From: Thalassia testudinum
Lineage: Eukaryota; Streptophyta; Magnoliopsida; Alismatales; Hydrocharitaceae
Direction of reading: 5' to 3'
Length of the DNA stretch: 64,000 nt
NCBI GenBank assembly: GCA_037157565.1
Contig: JAZHRO010000012.1
Span: 2,444,501 to 2,508,500 of the forward strand
Part shown: positions 46,945-58,233 of the stretch, piece by piece
How the letters are laid out: each line of letters starts with the position of its first letter
Numbering within the stretch: position 1 is the stretch's first letter
Position numbers and translations under genes: made by a program
Notes under the pieces: model-generated
The model's input: only the letters and a program-made list of their open reading frames with translations
Told to the model about the DNA's origin: nothing
Database searches by the model: none

Positions 46945-49238
46945 TAATTTTATATTATTTGAAATAAAAGTATTAATCTAAGTTCATTCGCTAGGAGTAA
47001 TTTTATTGCGTGAAAATCACTATCTAATTTGATGAACTTGTGTCAAGTGTGGATTTTCAAAAAGTGAACAAGTTCTAAAATCTCACTTTTTTTTTACGAA
47101 ATAAATATATAAAAATTAAATCACAAGGGAAAGTGTTAAATGATTTTTTTTTAATGTGCAATAAAATAAAGTTATCAAGTGTAAAAGAGCTTGAGCACTA
47201 AGTAATCAATTATCAATATGTTGAAAAAAGTTTTGCAATAAAATCACTAGCGAAATAACTCATCAACTTATTCTAGCAATGATTACACTTTAGTCCTTGG
47301 AATAAAATTTTTCCTATGATTTGGTCCTTGGAAAATTGTAGATTGGTCCCTGTAAGGACTTCTTTCTCTTCAAGTTGGCCCTTATTAGTTGCAGGGAACA
47401 ACCTTCTCCCACATGTAGGCTACCGAATGGAGGTGTCAGTGAGTAGTCAGAGGAGCTTTAGGGGTGTTTAGGCTGTATGGCAGAGATGGGAAGCTTCGTC
47501 GTAGTTCCACGAAGCTTCTCATGAAGCTTGCGAGCTCGGAGGTCATCGGTTGGTTGTGGAGCTCGAAAAAGGTGGTAATGGCGACGGAAGTTGACCGGGT
47601 GGAGGTGATAGCTTCGACTTCAGGTGAGTAGCCTAAGAGCTTTCCCTGAGGTCAACAAACGTGATGGTGGTGGTGATTTGTTGTGGGGATGCTGGAGGAG
47701 GACCATCGAACTCCAAGAAGATGGCGGCGACAGCAAGGGTTTGTGGAGCTTGTGAGGTGTGGAACCGCTCAATAAGATGAGGGGTTTTGTTCGTGGCGAT
47801 GAGGTGGAAGTTCTGAGATGGTTAGCGATGAGCAAAGGGGGCGAGGGCGAGTGGTTGACGGTTGCCGGAGCTTTTGTCGGAGGAGAGGAAGACGATGAGA
47901 GAGGTGGAAGAGTGTAGGGTCGAAACTTACATTTAAGGAGCCTAAAATAATCTATAGGATGAGAGGGAGAGAGAGAGGTACCTAAGAGACAACAAGGAAG
48001 CGAGGAGACACTTGGCATTGGGCAGTTGGACTTGGAGGAGAAGACTCCGGTGAGGGATTCTGAAGAGAGGAAGGGGATGGAGACTCTGGCTTCGATGTCG
48101 AGAAGCTCGATGCGGATGCGAGGGAGATAACCACACCTTAGGTTAATGGGGAGGAGGAGCAACGTGGGAGGTTGAAGAGCTCTGAGGTATTCATCGACGA
48201 CGACGTCGAGGAAGGAAAAGGAGGAGGAATGAACATGCCAAGACTTGATGAGGAAGCTTGCATGAGAATAGCTGTGCTTTATAGATGAGTGGCAAACTGC
48301 AATTGAGGCCGATTCGTGGCTGTGATCGGAGGTGATTACACTTGCTCTAGTGAGGTTTTCGGGTTTGAATCTTGGCTACCATAGTTGGCAAGAACAACTC
48401 GGGATTGAGGAAATCAATGTAGGATTGATCAAGGAAGATCACGACCAAGAGTTACGAGATTCCAACAAGAGGATTAAGAGAAATCTACGTCTGAAGTTGC
48501 GATCTTGCGCATGTTGTGGCTTGTAGGTGGAGGATGATGGCTGACGTCATTGCTGACGTTAGCCAAGGATCAGAATGAACGATTTTTGGACCTAAATGAG
48601 AGGAAATTAGACCTAAGAGTAAGGAATTCAAAAGTTAAGAGTCAATATTCAAAGTAGGTTGAGATGAAGTCCAATTGGTTTCAAATTTTTAGGGTAACCT
48701 AATGTGGACCCAAGGAATCTAATGGTGACTTCAATTTTGGGTTTTCATGAAGATTGATTAGTCAATTTATGTTTTAACCTAAAATGTATTGAATATTCGC
48801 CTAGGTCTCTATTTTAGATCAAAATTGGTTCATTTTGTCAAATTGATTATTCTAAACCTTATAGAATATTTTTCAATGATTTTTAGAAACTTTAGATTAC
48901 ATTTATTTCTATCAGAACCCTTTTAATTTAAGTGAGGCTGAAATTAGGATTTTTAATTAAGAAATATTCTTCAATTTGAGTGGAAACCCTAACTACTCAA
49001 TATCAACCCACTTCTTGAAAATTTAAGCTTATTTGACCTTTAATTAATCATAGGTTCACCTCTTAGTTAATATGCACTTGTAAATGCCTGTTAAAACAAC
49101 TGAATTAACCCAATTTTCATTCATTCCTTTTATTTAGGCAAAGATTGAGTTATACCCTCTTAATAATTAATTAAGTGAATTTAATCTTAGAATTTAGCCA
49201 AGTTGAACCATATATGGAGGATGATGGTGTTACCATCA
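46945..49238 (-). repeat. D-family LTR copy 2, main part
   Basis: It continues the piece at 1790-1879 after element A and ends TACCATCA at 49238. On the minus strand it begins TGATGGT, loop AAC, ACCATCA, a terminal hairpin shared with element D. A hairpin at 48539-48549 with 48554-48564 (one G-T pair) corresponds in place to one in copy 1. No clear PPT or PBS adjoins it, so it may be a solo LTR, but no matching duplication was found. The 180-codon ORF at 47620-48162 is Ser/Pro-rich noise. Confidence 0.7.
48277..48284 (-). promoter_or_regulatory. TATA box of D-family LTR, copy 2
   Basis: CTATAAAG on the minus strand, at the equivalent place of the boxes at 748-757 and 61137-61146. Confidence 0.45.
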
Positions 49239-50393
49239 CTTCTTTGCTAGATCGTTTGCTCAAGTCCTTACTATCATCCACTCCAACAACCTTAAAACCT
49301 TTCCATTAATGTGCCCAATTTCTAACCTCATATTAGTTCAATATTCTATTTATCAACCACTACAACTCTTTTGATTCTAGTCCATAACATTGTCTATCGT
49401 TCATGTGTAGTCAATGTCATATACTCAATTGCACATAATATATGAATGCATATCTAATTGTAAATACATACATAGATGCATATTTATACACACACACACA
49501 CATAACTGTGATGCTTAATTATGGTTTGAATTTGTGGATATCATATATTGTTTCTTGATATATTATACTTGAAGTCTTTAATGCAAGATAGACACTATAC
49601 TTTGATGATATAAAGATTGGATATCTTTGAATTCAATAATGTTGATTCATAGTTGGACTCCATAAGGGAGCACTATTCACCCCCTCCTTTAATACTTTCC
49701 TATTCATCACTCGGTATCAAAGCTATTGGTATTAGTGCATTGCTTCACCATTAGAGAAAGCTTAAGGCTGGAAAAGAGATATCCAAGTTAGGTTATATGC
49801 TTAAATATAAGTTTGGCACCAATGTTCTACATAGAATATAATAAGATATTTGGGAGAACTATCCACCGGATCGGCCATTGTTTGATATCATAGTTTCAAA
49901 CATTGAAAAACAAAGATGGATAGCTATTGAGAAAGGATAAGAGGATATTGAAGACAAGGAGTGGATAACACTTACGCTAAGGCTATGCACATTATTAAGT
50001 ACTTATTTGGACTAGAAGTCTAGCTAAGTTGTAACTTGTCCTATAACGTAAGAAGTATGGAATGGACTTATCTTATTTTATGAAGCTCTTGAAGTTAGAG
50101 ATTGAACAATCCCTTTATGCAACTGTACAAATAGAATCTAGATATGTTTTAATTGTAGAATGATGTAGACACATCTATTTAGCTTAGATTACCTATTTAT
50201 GCATATTCCTAGGCTTGTAGATGCATCCAACACTATAAATATTGCATAACATGCATCCTCATGCATTTAGTATAGATTGTATAATTTGTACATTATCTTA
50301 TTTTAATGGCTAGGGGAGAAGGCAATACATTTTAGGCCCTCAGATTGAAGATCTAACAGCATGGATCTGATCAGGGCGACGATCGGAGTCCAA
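49239..50393 (+). mobile_element. Possible Ty1/copia-type LTR end and PBS, decayed
   Basis: The stretch 'gggagcactattcaccccct' near 49664-49683, then ATTCATCA ending at 49709 and GGTATCAAAGCT at 49713-49724, resembles the 3' end of a copia LTR followed by an initiator-Met PBS with one change. Downstream reading gives fragments such as NYPPDRPLFDIIVSNIEK but no clear gag motif. No second LTR is in the window. A short CA repeat lies at about 49491-49501. Beyond these I see nothing I can name. Confidence 0.4.
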
Positions 50394-50640
50394 TGATGAG
50401 CCCATATTTATGGGCTATTTATGTATTTTAATGCCTATACTTTAAGTTAACATGTACATTTATATAGCATACATTAATATGTAAATAGGATAACATAAAA
50501 TTACCTATTTCATGCATTTCATGCATTACATGCATTGATAATATCATTTAGAATTTATTTAGGATATCATGTATTGAAATAGGTTGCATTACATATAGTG
50601 TTTGATTTAACATTTCTTCTAAGGTGTTATAGATAAATAA
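50394..50640 (+). repeat. Start of another Athila-like LTR
   Basis: TGATGAGCCCATA, two bases, TATGGGCT opens an AT-rich sequence much as Athila-type LTRs begin, with an 8-bp hairpin (50399-50406 with 50409-50416). It does not match the LTR start of A or F, and its end was not located. It could be the 5' LTR whose end is at 54585, but the 3' LTR at 57983 does not match it. Confidence 0.4.
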
Positions 50641-52440
50641 CCCTTGATTTATTACTATATTTTATTAACTTTTCTTCTTCCAACGGCTGCAGCACCACCT
50701 TCATTGTCAAGCCGTGTATGTAGATCTTGCATTGATGGTCTTCGTGCGACCCTCTGTCTCCCTTTCCACTTTCTTGTTGCATAAGAAGAGATCTTCAGCG
50801 ACTCAGCTCAGTAGGCCACCATCCCCGACCCACCACTATGTAGAGCTTTTGAGCTTCTCCATTCCACCACCACCGGCCTCAACCGTGTGCACAAGTCCAC
50901 ACCATCATGGGCAGGCGGGGTGACAGACCTCCACACCATTAGTGGCTTGTGCAGCTTACCGCGAGTGTGTGCCTGAAGGCCATGCAGTTATCACTAGCCA
51001 CCACCGCCAGCAACCACCGCCAGTGACCATCCACGCTCATTTAAGATGTCTGGGAAAGTTCCCAGACATCTGACCTCTCAATAATATATTATTCCTCTTT
51101 GTTTCTTCTTCCTCTGTTTCTTCTCCACTTTAACGAAACCCACTACCACCATCACCAATAGTGTGCCACTGCCCTCCTCGCCTGCACACACCCTCCTGCA
51201 CATGACCAGCAGCGCACCATGCGTAGCCTGCGCACCTGCCCCTTTCACCTCCTCGCGTTCCACCCTCCGCGCACGCACACAGAGGCGCACCCCCTTGCTG
51301 CGCCTCTGCTATGCTCGTCCAGTAGTACCCACTGCCTCCGTGCCTCGCCATCCTCGCTGATGCCTCCATTGCGCCCAGGCGTGCATCACCTCCAATAGCA
51401 GTCCGTGTGTGCGGCTGCACGCCCCCTCCTCGCCAGTGCCTACTTCTCGCCAGCGTGAGATTGTAGCCAGTACACCGGTCCTCACCACGTGCACAGCTAT
51501 GCACTATCGACTGCACGTGCGTGCACGCAACGAGCAGGCTGCCGGAACCCACCATCGGCCTCCTCTCCTACCGGCCACCGTTGGCCACGAGATCACCACC
51601 ATTGGAAGCGGCTCGGCCTACTCGACCTCCGGCTGTAGTCTCGCCATTCAGCTCTCCCTCCTCCGTGCGTGAGAGTCTTCAAATGAAATCCTCTATTTAG
51701 TTTTAATTAGTAATTACATTTGTGTGCCATTGAAGGGGGGAGGATTTTTAAGTTATTAATAATTTATTGTGGCACATTTATGAGCACATTCCTCTTATTT
51801 CTCATAAATAGTATTTCAGCATGATCTCTTATTGGTTTCTTGATCTAAAGGTGGATTTGGGTTTAGTTTCTTTGGTTGAAAACTTTTGAGCATCAGTTTC
51901 TTGATTTTGCAAGTTTTAATAGGTCATTGCCTCCTTGTGGACATGACCCACTCTCTTGAGTGGTTCATTTTCAATCTAATACTTTGATTAGTCAATTTTC
52001 CACCACTTTAAAATACAACGACAAATCATCTTAATCATCTTATTTGAAAGCAAAAATCGACTCATCATTCAATGCCTCCGAAATCACTTTGATAGGATCT
52101 CCATAACATCATATGCAATCTAAGGAAGGTTAAAGGCCAAGGGGTAGGATGATGTGCATTTGGACCTCAAAAGACAAATCTGACTGCACGGATGGGTTCT
52201 GGTCAACGATCGCATCCTAACAGCGCAAAAATCGACAAAATTCGACATTCGTAGCACCACCTACAAAGAAATGAAGGTGAATGGTCTTGATGGTGTTGCA
52301 TGGCACCATCAGAGCCATCCAGGCTGCCCAAGGGCCACTGTAGCTTTTCTCCATCCTCACCATCAGATCTGGATCATTGGATCTTCATCCAATAGCCATA
52401 AGTGTGCCACGTTTCTTAATTAGTTGGAAGGTCATCTTGA
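50641..52440. other. Stretch without recognisable gene
   Basis: The part 50690-51670 is CA/CC-rich and moderately GC-rich, with ORFs on both strands (50714-50923, 51130-51555, 51409-51672). None shows a domain or a consistent frame. 51680-52440 is ordinary AT-rich sequence. It may be the body of the LTR that starts at 50394. Confidence 0.35.
51044..51071. other. Hairpin related to the C-LTR motif
   Basis: AGATGTCTGGGA, loop AAGT, TCCCAGACATCT: a perfect 12-bp stem. It resembles the C LTR hairpin at 3891-3918 (AGACGTCTGGAA/TTCCAGACGTCT), with both ACGT cores changed to the forms left by CpG loss. Confidence 0.6.
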
Positions 52441-52515
52441 CACAAAGACCTCCATAGCTCATTGGTCTCAAGTGCTATGCCTAAGGGAGGTCGTGGGTTC
52501 AAGCCCCCTTGAGGC
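52441..52515 (+). repeat. tRNA-derived (SINE-like) sequence
   Basis: TAGCTCATTGG (52455-52465) fits the RNA polymerase III A box, and GGTTCAAGCCC (52496-52506) fits the B box, with about 30 bases between, as in a tRNA. A full cloverleaf with matching acceptor arms is not evident, so this is more likely a SINE head or decayed tRNA copy than a working gene. I found no poly-A tail or duplication. Confidence 0.5.
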
Positions 52516-52672
52516 CTCAATTTTTGCTTAGTGCACCCAATTGAGCAGTAGTGACATGCAAGCTCAGCACAACGAATCACGGAGTAGCGCAAATAGCAAG
52601 CGAGGATGGCGGCCAGTGCACCATGCATGTGCAGCAACGCATTTACACCCGGCTAAATGCCCCTCCTACCAC

Positions 52673-52680
52673 TATATAAA
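52673..52680 (+). promoter_or_regulatory. Candidate TATA box
   Basis: TATATAAA followed by a C-rich leader (52690-52740). It is one of the better TATA boxes in this part and could be an LTR promoter, but no downstream gene is seen. Confidence 0.35.
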
Positions 52681-53016
52681 GACCTTAGACCCCCCCATAG
52701 CTTACCATCCCTTCCATTTCCAATCTAACCCTCTCTAAAGCTCCAAGAGCCACATTAAAGCTAGTCTCAAGCTCGGGATGCTCCATTAGAGTAAAAAGTA
52801 ATTTTCTACTTTCTCACCTAAAAAATAATTTTCCACTTTCTCACCCCCATTTGTGTAGCACCTGTGGTCCTCTTCTCACCTCCGTTTCGAAAGTAGATCT
52901 CGTGACGATGACGCCCTACCTCATTCGAGCTTCGTCCTCCTTTCGTCTCCATTCTCCCTCTTCCAGGCGTCGTTCGACCGGCTCGTCCCCCAAGCAGTCG
53001 TCGAGGGGGATTTTTC

Positions 53017-53404
53017 CACTATAAAAATGGCCTTTAGTGGCATATAATGCATTTGCTACTAATTCCTTAGATTTAGTGACAAATTTTTTGTATTTACCAC
53101 TATAACATTTTGTCAAGCGATAATTAGTATTAGTGGCAAATATATTTGTTACTATTGACTTTGATTTAGTGGTAATTATTGTTTATGACACTATAATATT
53201 TTTGTCAAATGACAATTAGCATTAGTGGGAAATATATTTGCCACTATAGTCTTTGATTTAGTGGTAATTGTTATTTATGCCACTATAATATTTTTGTAAA
53301 ATGACAATTATCTTTAATGGCAAATATATTTGCCACTATACTCTTCGATTTAATAGCAATTGTTACTTATGCCACTATAATATTTCTTTTGAATGACAAA
53401 TCGG
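53017..53404. mobile_element. CACTA-type DNA transposon end with 92-bp subterminal repeats
   Basis: CACTATAAAAATGGCC at 53017 looks like a plant CACTA (EnSpm) terminus. Behind it lie repeats of exactly 92 bp: 53129-53220, 53221-53312 and 53313-53404, plus a degenerate first unit (about 53037-53128). Each holds a near-palindrome around AAATATATTTGCCACTA. Subterminal repeats of this kind are where CACTA transposase binds. I found no opposite TAGTG end and no transposase, so this is a fragment or a small non-autonomous copy. Confidence 0.6.
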
Positions 53405-54290
53405 TGTAGATAAAATGAGGCCACTATCTCATCTTCAACATTTTTTTAATAACATAAGGAAAAGCTAAATTGAAACTTATCCCTTCAAATAGAAAAAAAA
53501 CTTTTGATTTCATTTATTTAAGATACATGTAGCTTTGAATGACAAATTAGTGCAGGTGAAAGGAGGCTAGTAGTTCATTTTAACATATTTTGAAAGTAAC
53601 ATGGTTAGGGAAAAGCTAAATTATAATTTTTCTTTTAAAAAAAATATACTGCTAATTCAATTTAGGGTTGAGATATGTAGTGAGAAGATTCAAAAGTTTC
53701 CATTATCGATCGATATTACAATGTCATATTTTACAAGACCTACAAAATAAACATAACCTTATGATGAAATTTTTTATTCTATTGATTGGTTATTTAATTA
53801 GAGTTTACCCCCTTTTTAAAGAGTTCACCCCCTTACTAAACTAAAAAAAATAAAATAAAATTTGTGAGCGGGAGAAGCCCCGCTCTCCTTCAACTCTACG
53901 AAACAGGGCGTGATCTCTCACAGAGGTTTGGCGATTGGGCGATCCACTGCATCTTCCCGCTTTCCATAAGCAGCGAAATTGATGAAGGCGCCGATCGTGT
54001 TCTCATGATCCTCTGCGACGAGATAGCAATCTGAGTCAATCCCACGCATCTTTCCCTAAATGCTACCTATCTTCTCCAGCCGTGTGATCGCCTACATTGC
54101 ATCAATCGTTGGAGTCGGTCGAGCATGCATTCAGATTCCCAACAGCATCCATTTGAGCCTCTCTTCCCCAGCCGTGCCTTTTGATTCCTAGCATCAATCT
54201 TTGGAGCGCCATGCTACCTATCTTTTACCGCTTTCTAATATAGTTTTATTTTCTTCATTAATTTTGTAGCAAACATTTGTTGAGATTTTA
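53405..54290. other. Stretch without recognisable gene
   Basis: AT-rich up to about 53860, then a GC-richer part (53870-54240) with no long ORF. It may be transposon interior or LTR sequence. Nothing could be named. Confidence 0.3.
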
Positions 54291-54585
54291 TGTATAGATT
54301 TGTTCTCTCTCTCTCTTTAATTAGTTGCAGAGTAGATTCGTTAGTTTAGATAAATCTCTGCCTACTATTCTATCGATCTAAAAATAACAAAAAAATTACA
54401 AACCCCCAAAATATCAAAAAGAAATAAAAACAAATGCGGATTTCTAAAATAAAATGTCACTTCCCTGCATTCGACCTAGGATTCACCACCCTAGTTATAT
54501 ATATTATCTAATAGCTAGATTTTCGTAACTACGATGATGGGTTTTTTCATACTCTGAATTTTATCGCAAATTTTCCAACTCATCA
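54291..54585 (+). repeat. End of element F 5' LTR
   Basis: The sequence ends CAACTCATCA at 54585 and an Athila-type PBS follows four bases later, as in elements A and B. The start of this LTR was not found with confidence. Confidence 0.6.
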
Positions 54586-54588
54586 TTT

Positions 54589-54606
54589 TGGCATCATTGC
54601 TGTGGA
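54589..54606 (+). other. Primer binding site of element F
   Basis: TGGCATCATTGCTGTGGA, a diverged form of the PBS at 16970 (element A) and 37344 (element B). The TTTT spacer and the GGAG after it also match the pattern. Confidence 0.7.
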
Positions 54607-55779
54607 GTCAACGGTCTTTGAATTTTTTCCTCATGTTTCCTACACATTTATTTATTCTCTAACCAATCTTCTCTTTGATTTATTGTCTTACAGGTACTTG
54701 ACCAAGGTGCGCCAAAGCGGTAGATCAAAGTAAAGTGTAGGTAGATAATCTATAAGTGCCCCCACTTTACCCACCCATTAGATCCATTTCGCCATACTAA
54801 TAAATCAAACCCAAATCTACTTAGGAGCTTCGATAAACCCTAGGTTAGAATTGGTCGTTTGTTTGTTACTTGACCCACTTCACCTCACCCCTCCGTAGAA
54901 AAAAATACAAAAAAAAATTCTTTCTCTAATTATGGGACACCAATTGAAATTTACACACATTAAACACCCAGAATTTCTTACTTACTGTGCACCACTCTTA
55001 TTTGATTTAGTCATTAACTAGGAATTTGATTTGTGGACTTGGTACACCTGAATCAATACACACATTAGTGACTAGGATTATTTTGTGTACCTTAATCAGT
55101 GGTGCAGAAAGGCCAATTAATTAATTTGTTTGGGCCGCACCACTTAAGTTAAAATTAATTTATCCGGTATATACTATGTAGGATTCAACTCTTAGGGTTT
55201 AAACCAGGCACTCCACATTATTTTGAGTGTTTTAAAGGAATACATCTTGACCAGTGCTTTCAAAATGTGATTTGCCTTATAGAACTTAACTAAATAGATC
55301 TAAAGTTGAACCCTAAAAGCTACTAAGCAAAATTTAAATCCTAAAATTCACCTCATCTTAATTAATCTTACTTGAAATCCACTGGTTGTGCACACACACA
55401 CATCAAAATTAATTCTTAAGGGTACAACCCACTAAAAGGGTCCTCCATATTTCAGAGCACATTCAATCCTAAGTGTAATAAAAATTGAGTAGATGTTGGC
55501 CTTAAGAATTGACTCGCTCCTTGGGGCCTAGACTGAGATTATTTTCAATTAATCTACTTCTACTAGTTCATCCAATGTTTAGTTAGGGGAGTAGTGTTAA
55601 ACAATCGTAGTTGGGGGGCATCAAAGGAACCGAAGGCACAAGCCAAGGGAAGAACCTTCTCCCTAATCCTTCCCTCTAACTGGTTGGATTGACCGGATAA
55701 AAGTAGACTAAATCGTTTATAATCTTAAGATGGGTTATGTGAGTTTGTAGGTCTTTAGGCTACCTACTTAAGGATAGGT
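54607..55779 (+). other. Element F untranslated leader
   Basis: About 1.2 kb, AT-rich, no long ORF; similar in length to element A's leader. Its 3' end is pyrimidine-rich with CTGCAGGACACC near 55791-55802, a possible splice acceptor before the ORF. Confidence 0.5.
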
Positions 55780-57516
55780 TTGTTTGTTTGTACTGCAGGA
55801 CACCTTTCTCTTCTCTATTTTTCCTCCCTCTTTGCCATGTATACTTCCACCTCTTACTCACACTTCCACTCCTACTCTCCAAACACTACTTATCCCCAAG
55901 ATAATTATTATCCTGACCTGACCACCACCGACCCATCCACTAGTTGGGATAATCCTAATTGGGAATATAATTTCAAACCTCAATGTCTAGGGCCTAACCT
56001 TGAACATCATGACTTTGATTACTGTCCTTCTCACGCCTACACCGAATATAGATCTCCACCCTTTGACAAACAACTTGATACGATCTACACTCAAGAAGAA
56101 TATGAGAATTATAACCCTTACCCTCCCCAGGACTAGACTGCCTATAGGCCACCACCCCTTAATGAATAACCTGAGACAACCTATTATTAGAGAGGGCCCC
56201 AGGAACCTGAATTTCTTGACCTATATAGGCTAAACCTAAACCCACCCAACCTTGAACCAAACTATTCGATTTAGGTAAACCAGCTCCAAGACAGGGTGCT
56301 GGTGAACTTGAGGAATACCAAAGGATCTTTAGAAGCTCAACCAACACCCTGCAATGAAGAATTGGAACCTTTGATTAAAATGATTGATGATCTGAATAAG
56401 TCCTTATTAAATTGGCTCCAAGATGTTGAGGATAAGGACCCGGGTGAGTTTTTACATGAGAAGTCAAAATTAAGGATGAGATTTATGGTTGTTCTAGTCC
56501 AATCATGGGATGATTCTCAGGATGAACCTCCTCCAGGAGAGTCAATGTCGAAACCCGTTCAGGCACCTATAAGGGGACACATTTTATGAGACATGGGATA
56601 ACAAGGTTGATTTAGAGCAACCAATTGAGGATGAACTGATTTCTTCACCTAAGATCCCTAAACTAGGGTACGAAGAAAAATGTCTCTGTGGACTAAGAAA
56701 TAACAAATGATTACGAGACTTATATTAATGAGGATCCTGAATTCTTTGATTCTGAGGGTAAAAGAATCTATAAGAGAAGTCTCACTTGATTTTAAGGAGA
56801 ACGATTTTAGTGAGACATATGGGCCTGAGGAATATGATGAATCATTTGAGGGCCCTATAATTGAGGATTGTGATCCAATTGGGGCTAACTTGGAGGATTT
56901 AAATCCTAATCTAAAGGAAGATTCAATCAATAGCCTCATTCCTTGACCACACCCCAAACAGCTGAATGATGATTTTGTTTTTGAAATCACCTCACCAAAG
57001 TGAATTTTGATTCAGCCATAGCTTTTGGACTTGGCTATTTTAGATGGGGTGCATAACAATCTGTAGGTCTTGAAAACCCTAATTTTGGAGGATAAGAATA
57101 TGGAAGTGAAGATTTGGGAAGTTAATTTCAGGGGAAACAAAATTGTTGATCTAAGGGTACTTATTTGCCTAAAACCACCAACCTTTTACCAGGACCCTTA
57201 TGATATCTTTGATTTTGAGGATGTCCAACTCAAGTGTAGACTAATTGATTATCTTTTTGAGTTGAATACTAATTGGACAACCTCACCTATTGGTCCAAAC
57301 CTACCTATTGTCACTTTAGACTTGGGTTACACGAGCACAAACCGCAAGCCCAGCAAGTAGAAAAGTCTTCAATTCTGGGAATTTATCAACAGAGCTTTAG
57401 AACCACCTCACCCAGGGGGTGGGCCTGCATCACACTCTCATCCACATTTACGGACATCTTTTGCTAGCGGGTCTGAGGATCAATCTTTTTCTTTGGATCT
57501 CAACCCACCATTCTAA
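55780..57516 (+). pseudogene. Element F decayed ORF of unknown function
   Basis: One reading frame carries the clear open parts 55780-56136, 56296-56589, 56707-56946, 57070-57360 and its tail to 57516, broken by stops and probably indels at 56590-56706. A likely start is the ATG at 55837 (MYTSTSYSHFHSYS). The N-terminus is Tyr/Ser/Pro/Asn-rich. The middle is acidic (LLNWLQDVEDKDPGEFLHEK; GPEEYDESFEGPIIEDCDP). The C-terminus ends in SEDQSFSLDLNPPF. I see no CCHC, no Athila gag core, no protease, RT or integrase motif and no membrane segment. It occupies the whole coding space of F. It might be a very diverged gag or a captured gene. Confidence 0.5.
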
Positions 57517-57982
57517 TTCTTTTATTCCTTCCTTGTGTTTGTACGTTGTGCCCAGTTGAAGGCACTAAACTCAGCACTTGTACAACTTGTTCGGATTCAA
57601 AGCTGACCGATTAATCACGGAATTCAGGTGCTTTCTTCTCTACCTCGCTCTGTTTCATCTCTTTTTAATACGATGATGACATTGCATTAACTAGTCATGG
57701 GGAGGTGGATATATTTATCTCTAAATTATTTTGTCAGCTTTGTATTCTGTAAAATTTATTTCTTTTCCCTTTATTGATAAAAGAAAAAAAAATTGAGAAT
57801 TAGGAAAAGAGAACTTAGGCATTAGGAGTTTTTCAACTTTCAAAAATAATACGCTAGGACCTGAACACTTAGACTCTTCAGGTCTTCGAGCTTAATTAGC
57901 CTGGGTGTCCACAAAAATGTGGACCTATTTCTCGAGTCCTCACTAACTTAAAATTTATTTTAAGTGGTTAAATAAATTGGGG
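57517..57982 (+). other. Element F 3' region and PPT
   Basis: It holds GACATTGCATTAACTAGTCA and then GGGGAGGTGG (57678-57708), the block seen after pol in A, B and D, and an A-rich stretch (57778-57800). A small hairpin (GTCCAC/GTGGAC) lies near 57907-57924. AAATTGGGG directly before 57983 would be the PPT. Confidence 0.55.
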
Positions 57983-58233
57983 TGATAAGAATGCGACTTA
58001 TCAACTCAACCTCTGATTTGAGGGGACTTATAGTTTAAGCATTTGCATAATATTTGCACTGACTCATTTCTCGACAGTTTTAGCGGAAATTAGGTAGCCA
58101 ATGAACTTTCTAGGGTGATATGGCTGGCATGTTGCTGTGAGTAACCCCTCATAGCTACGTGTCTAGAGCCCAGCCACATGACCCATTCTCTTTGACTGTT
58201 GCCTTTAGATAAATCTTAGATTAGGGAAGTCAA
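57983..58233 (+). repeat. Start of element F 3' LTR, cut by LTR E
   Basis: TGATAAG, seven bases, CTTATCA opens this stretch, in the manner of the other Athila-type LTRs here. It is interrupted at 58234 by LTR E. The 5' LTR of F could not be matched because only its end is identified. Confidence 0.5.

Noticed and set aside
47620..48162. 180-codon ORF on the minus strand
   Set aside because: Ser/Pro/Leu-rich with no domain. It lies inside a D-family LTR, and the equivalent places of the other two copies do not keep the frame.
50690..51680. A host gene in the GC-richer stretch
   Set aside because: ORFs are short, lie on both strands, and show no domain, no consistent frame and no intron signals that would join them.
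52441..52515. A functional tRNA gene
   Set aside because: A and B boxes fit, but I could not pair the acceptor or anticodon arms convincingly.
50394..54585. A complete 4.2-kb 5' LTR of element F
   Set aside because: The start at 50394 (TGATGAGCCC) does not match the LTR-like start at 57983 (TGATAAGAAT), so the two cannot be the same LTR pair without further evidence.
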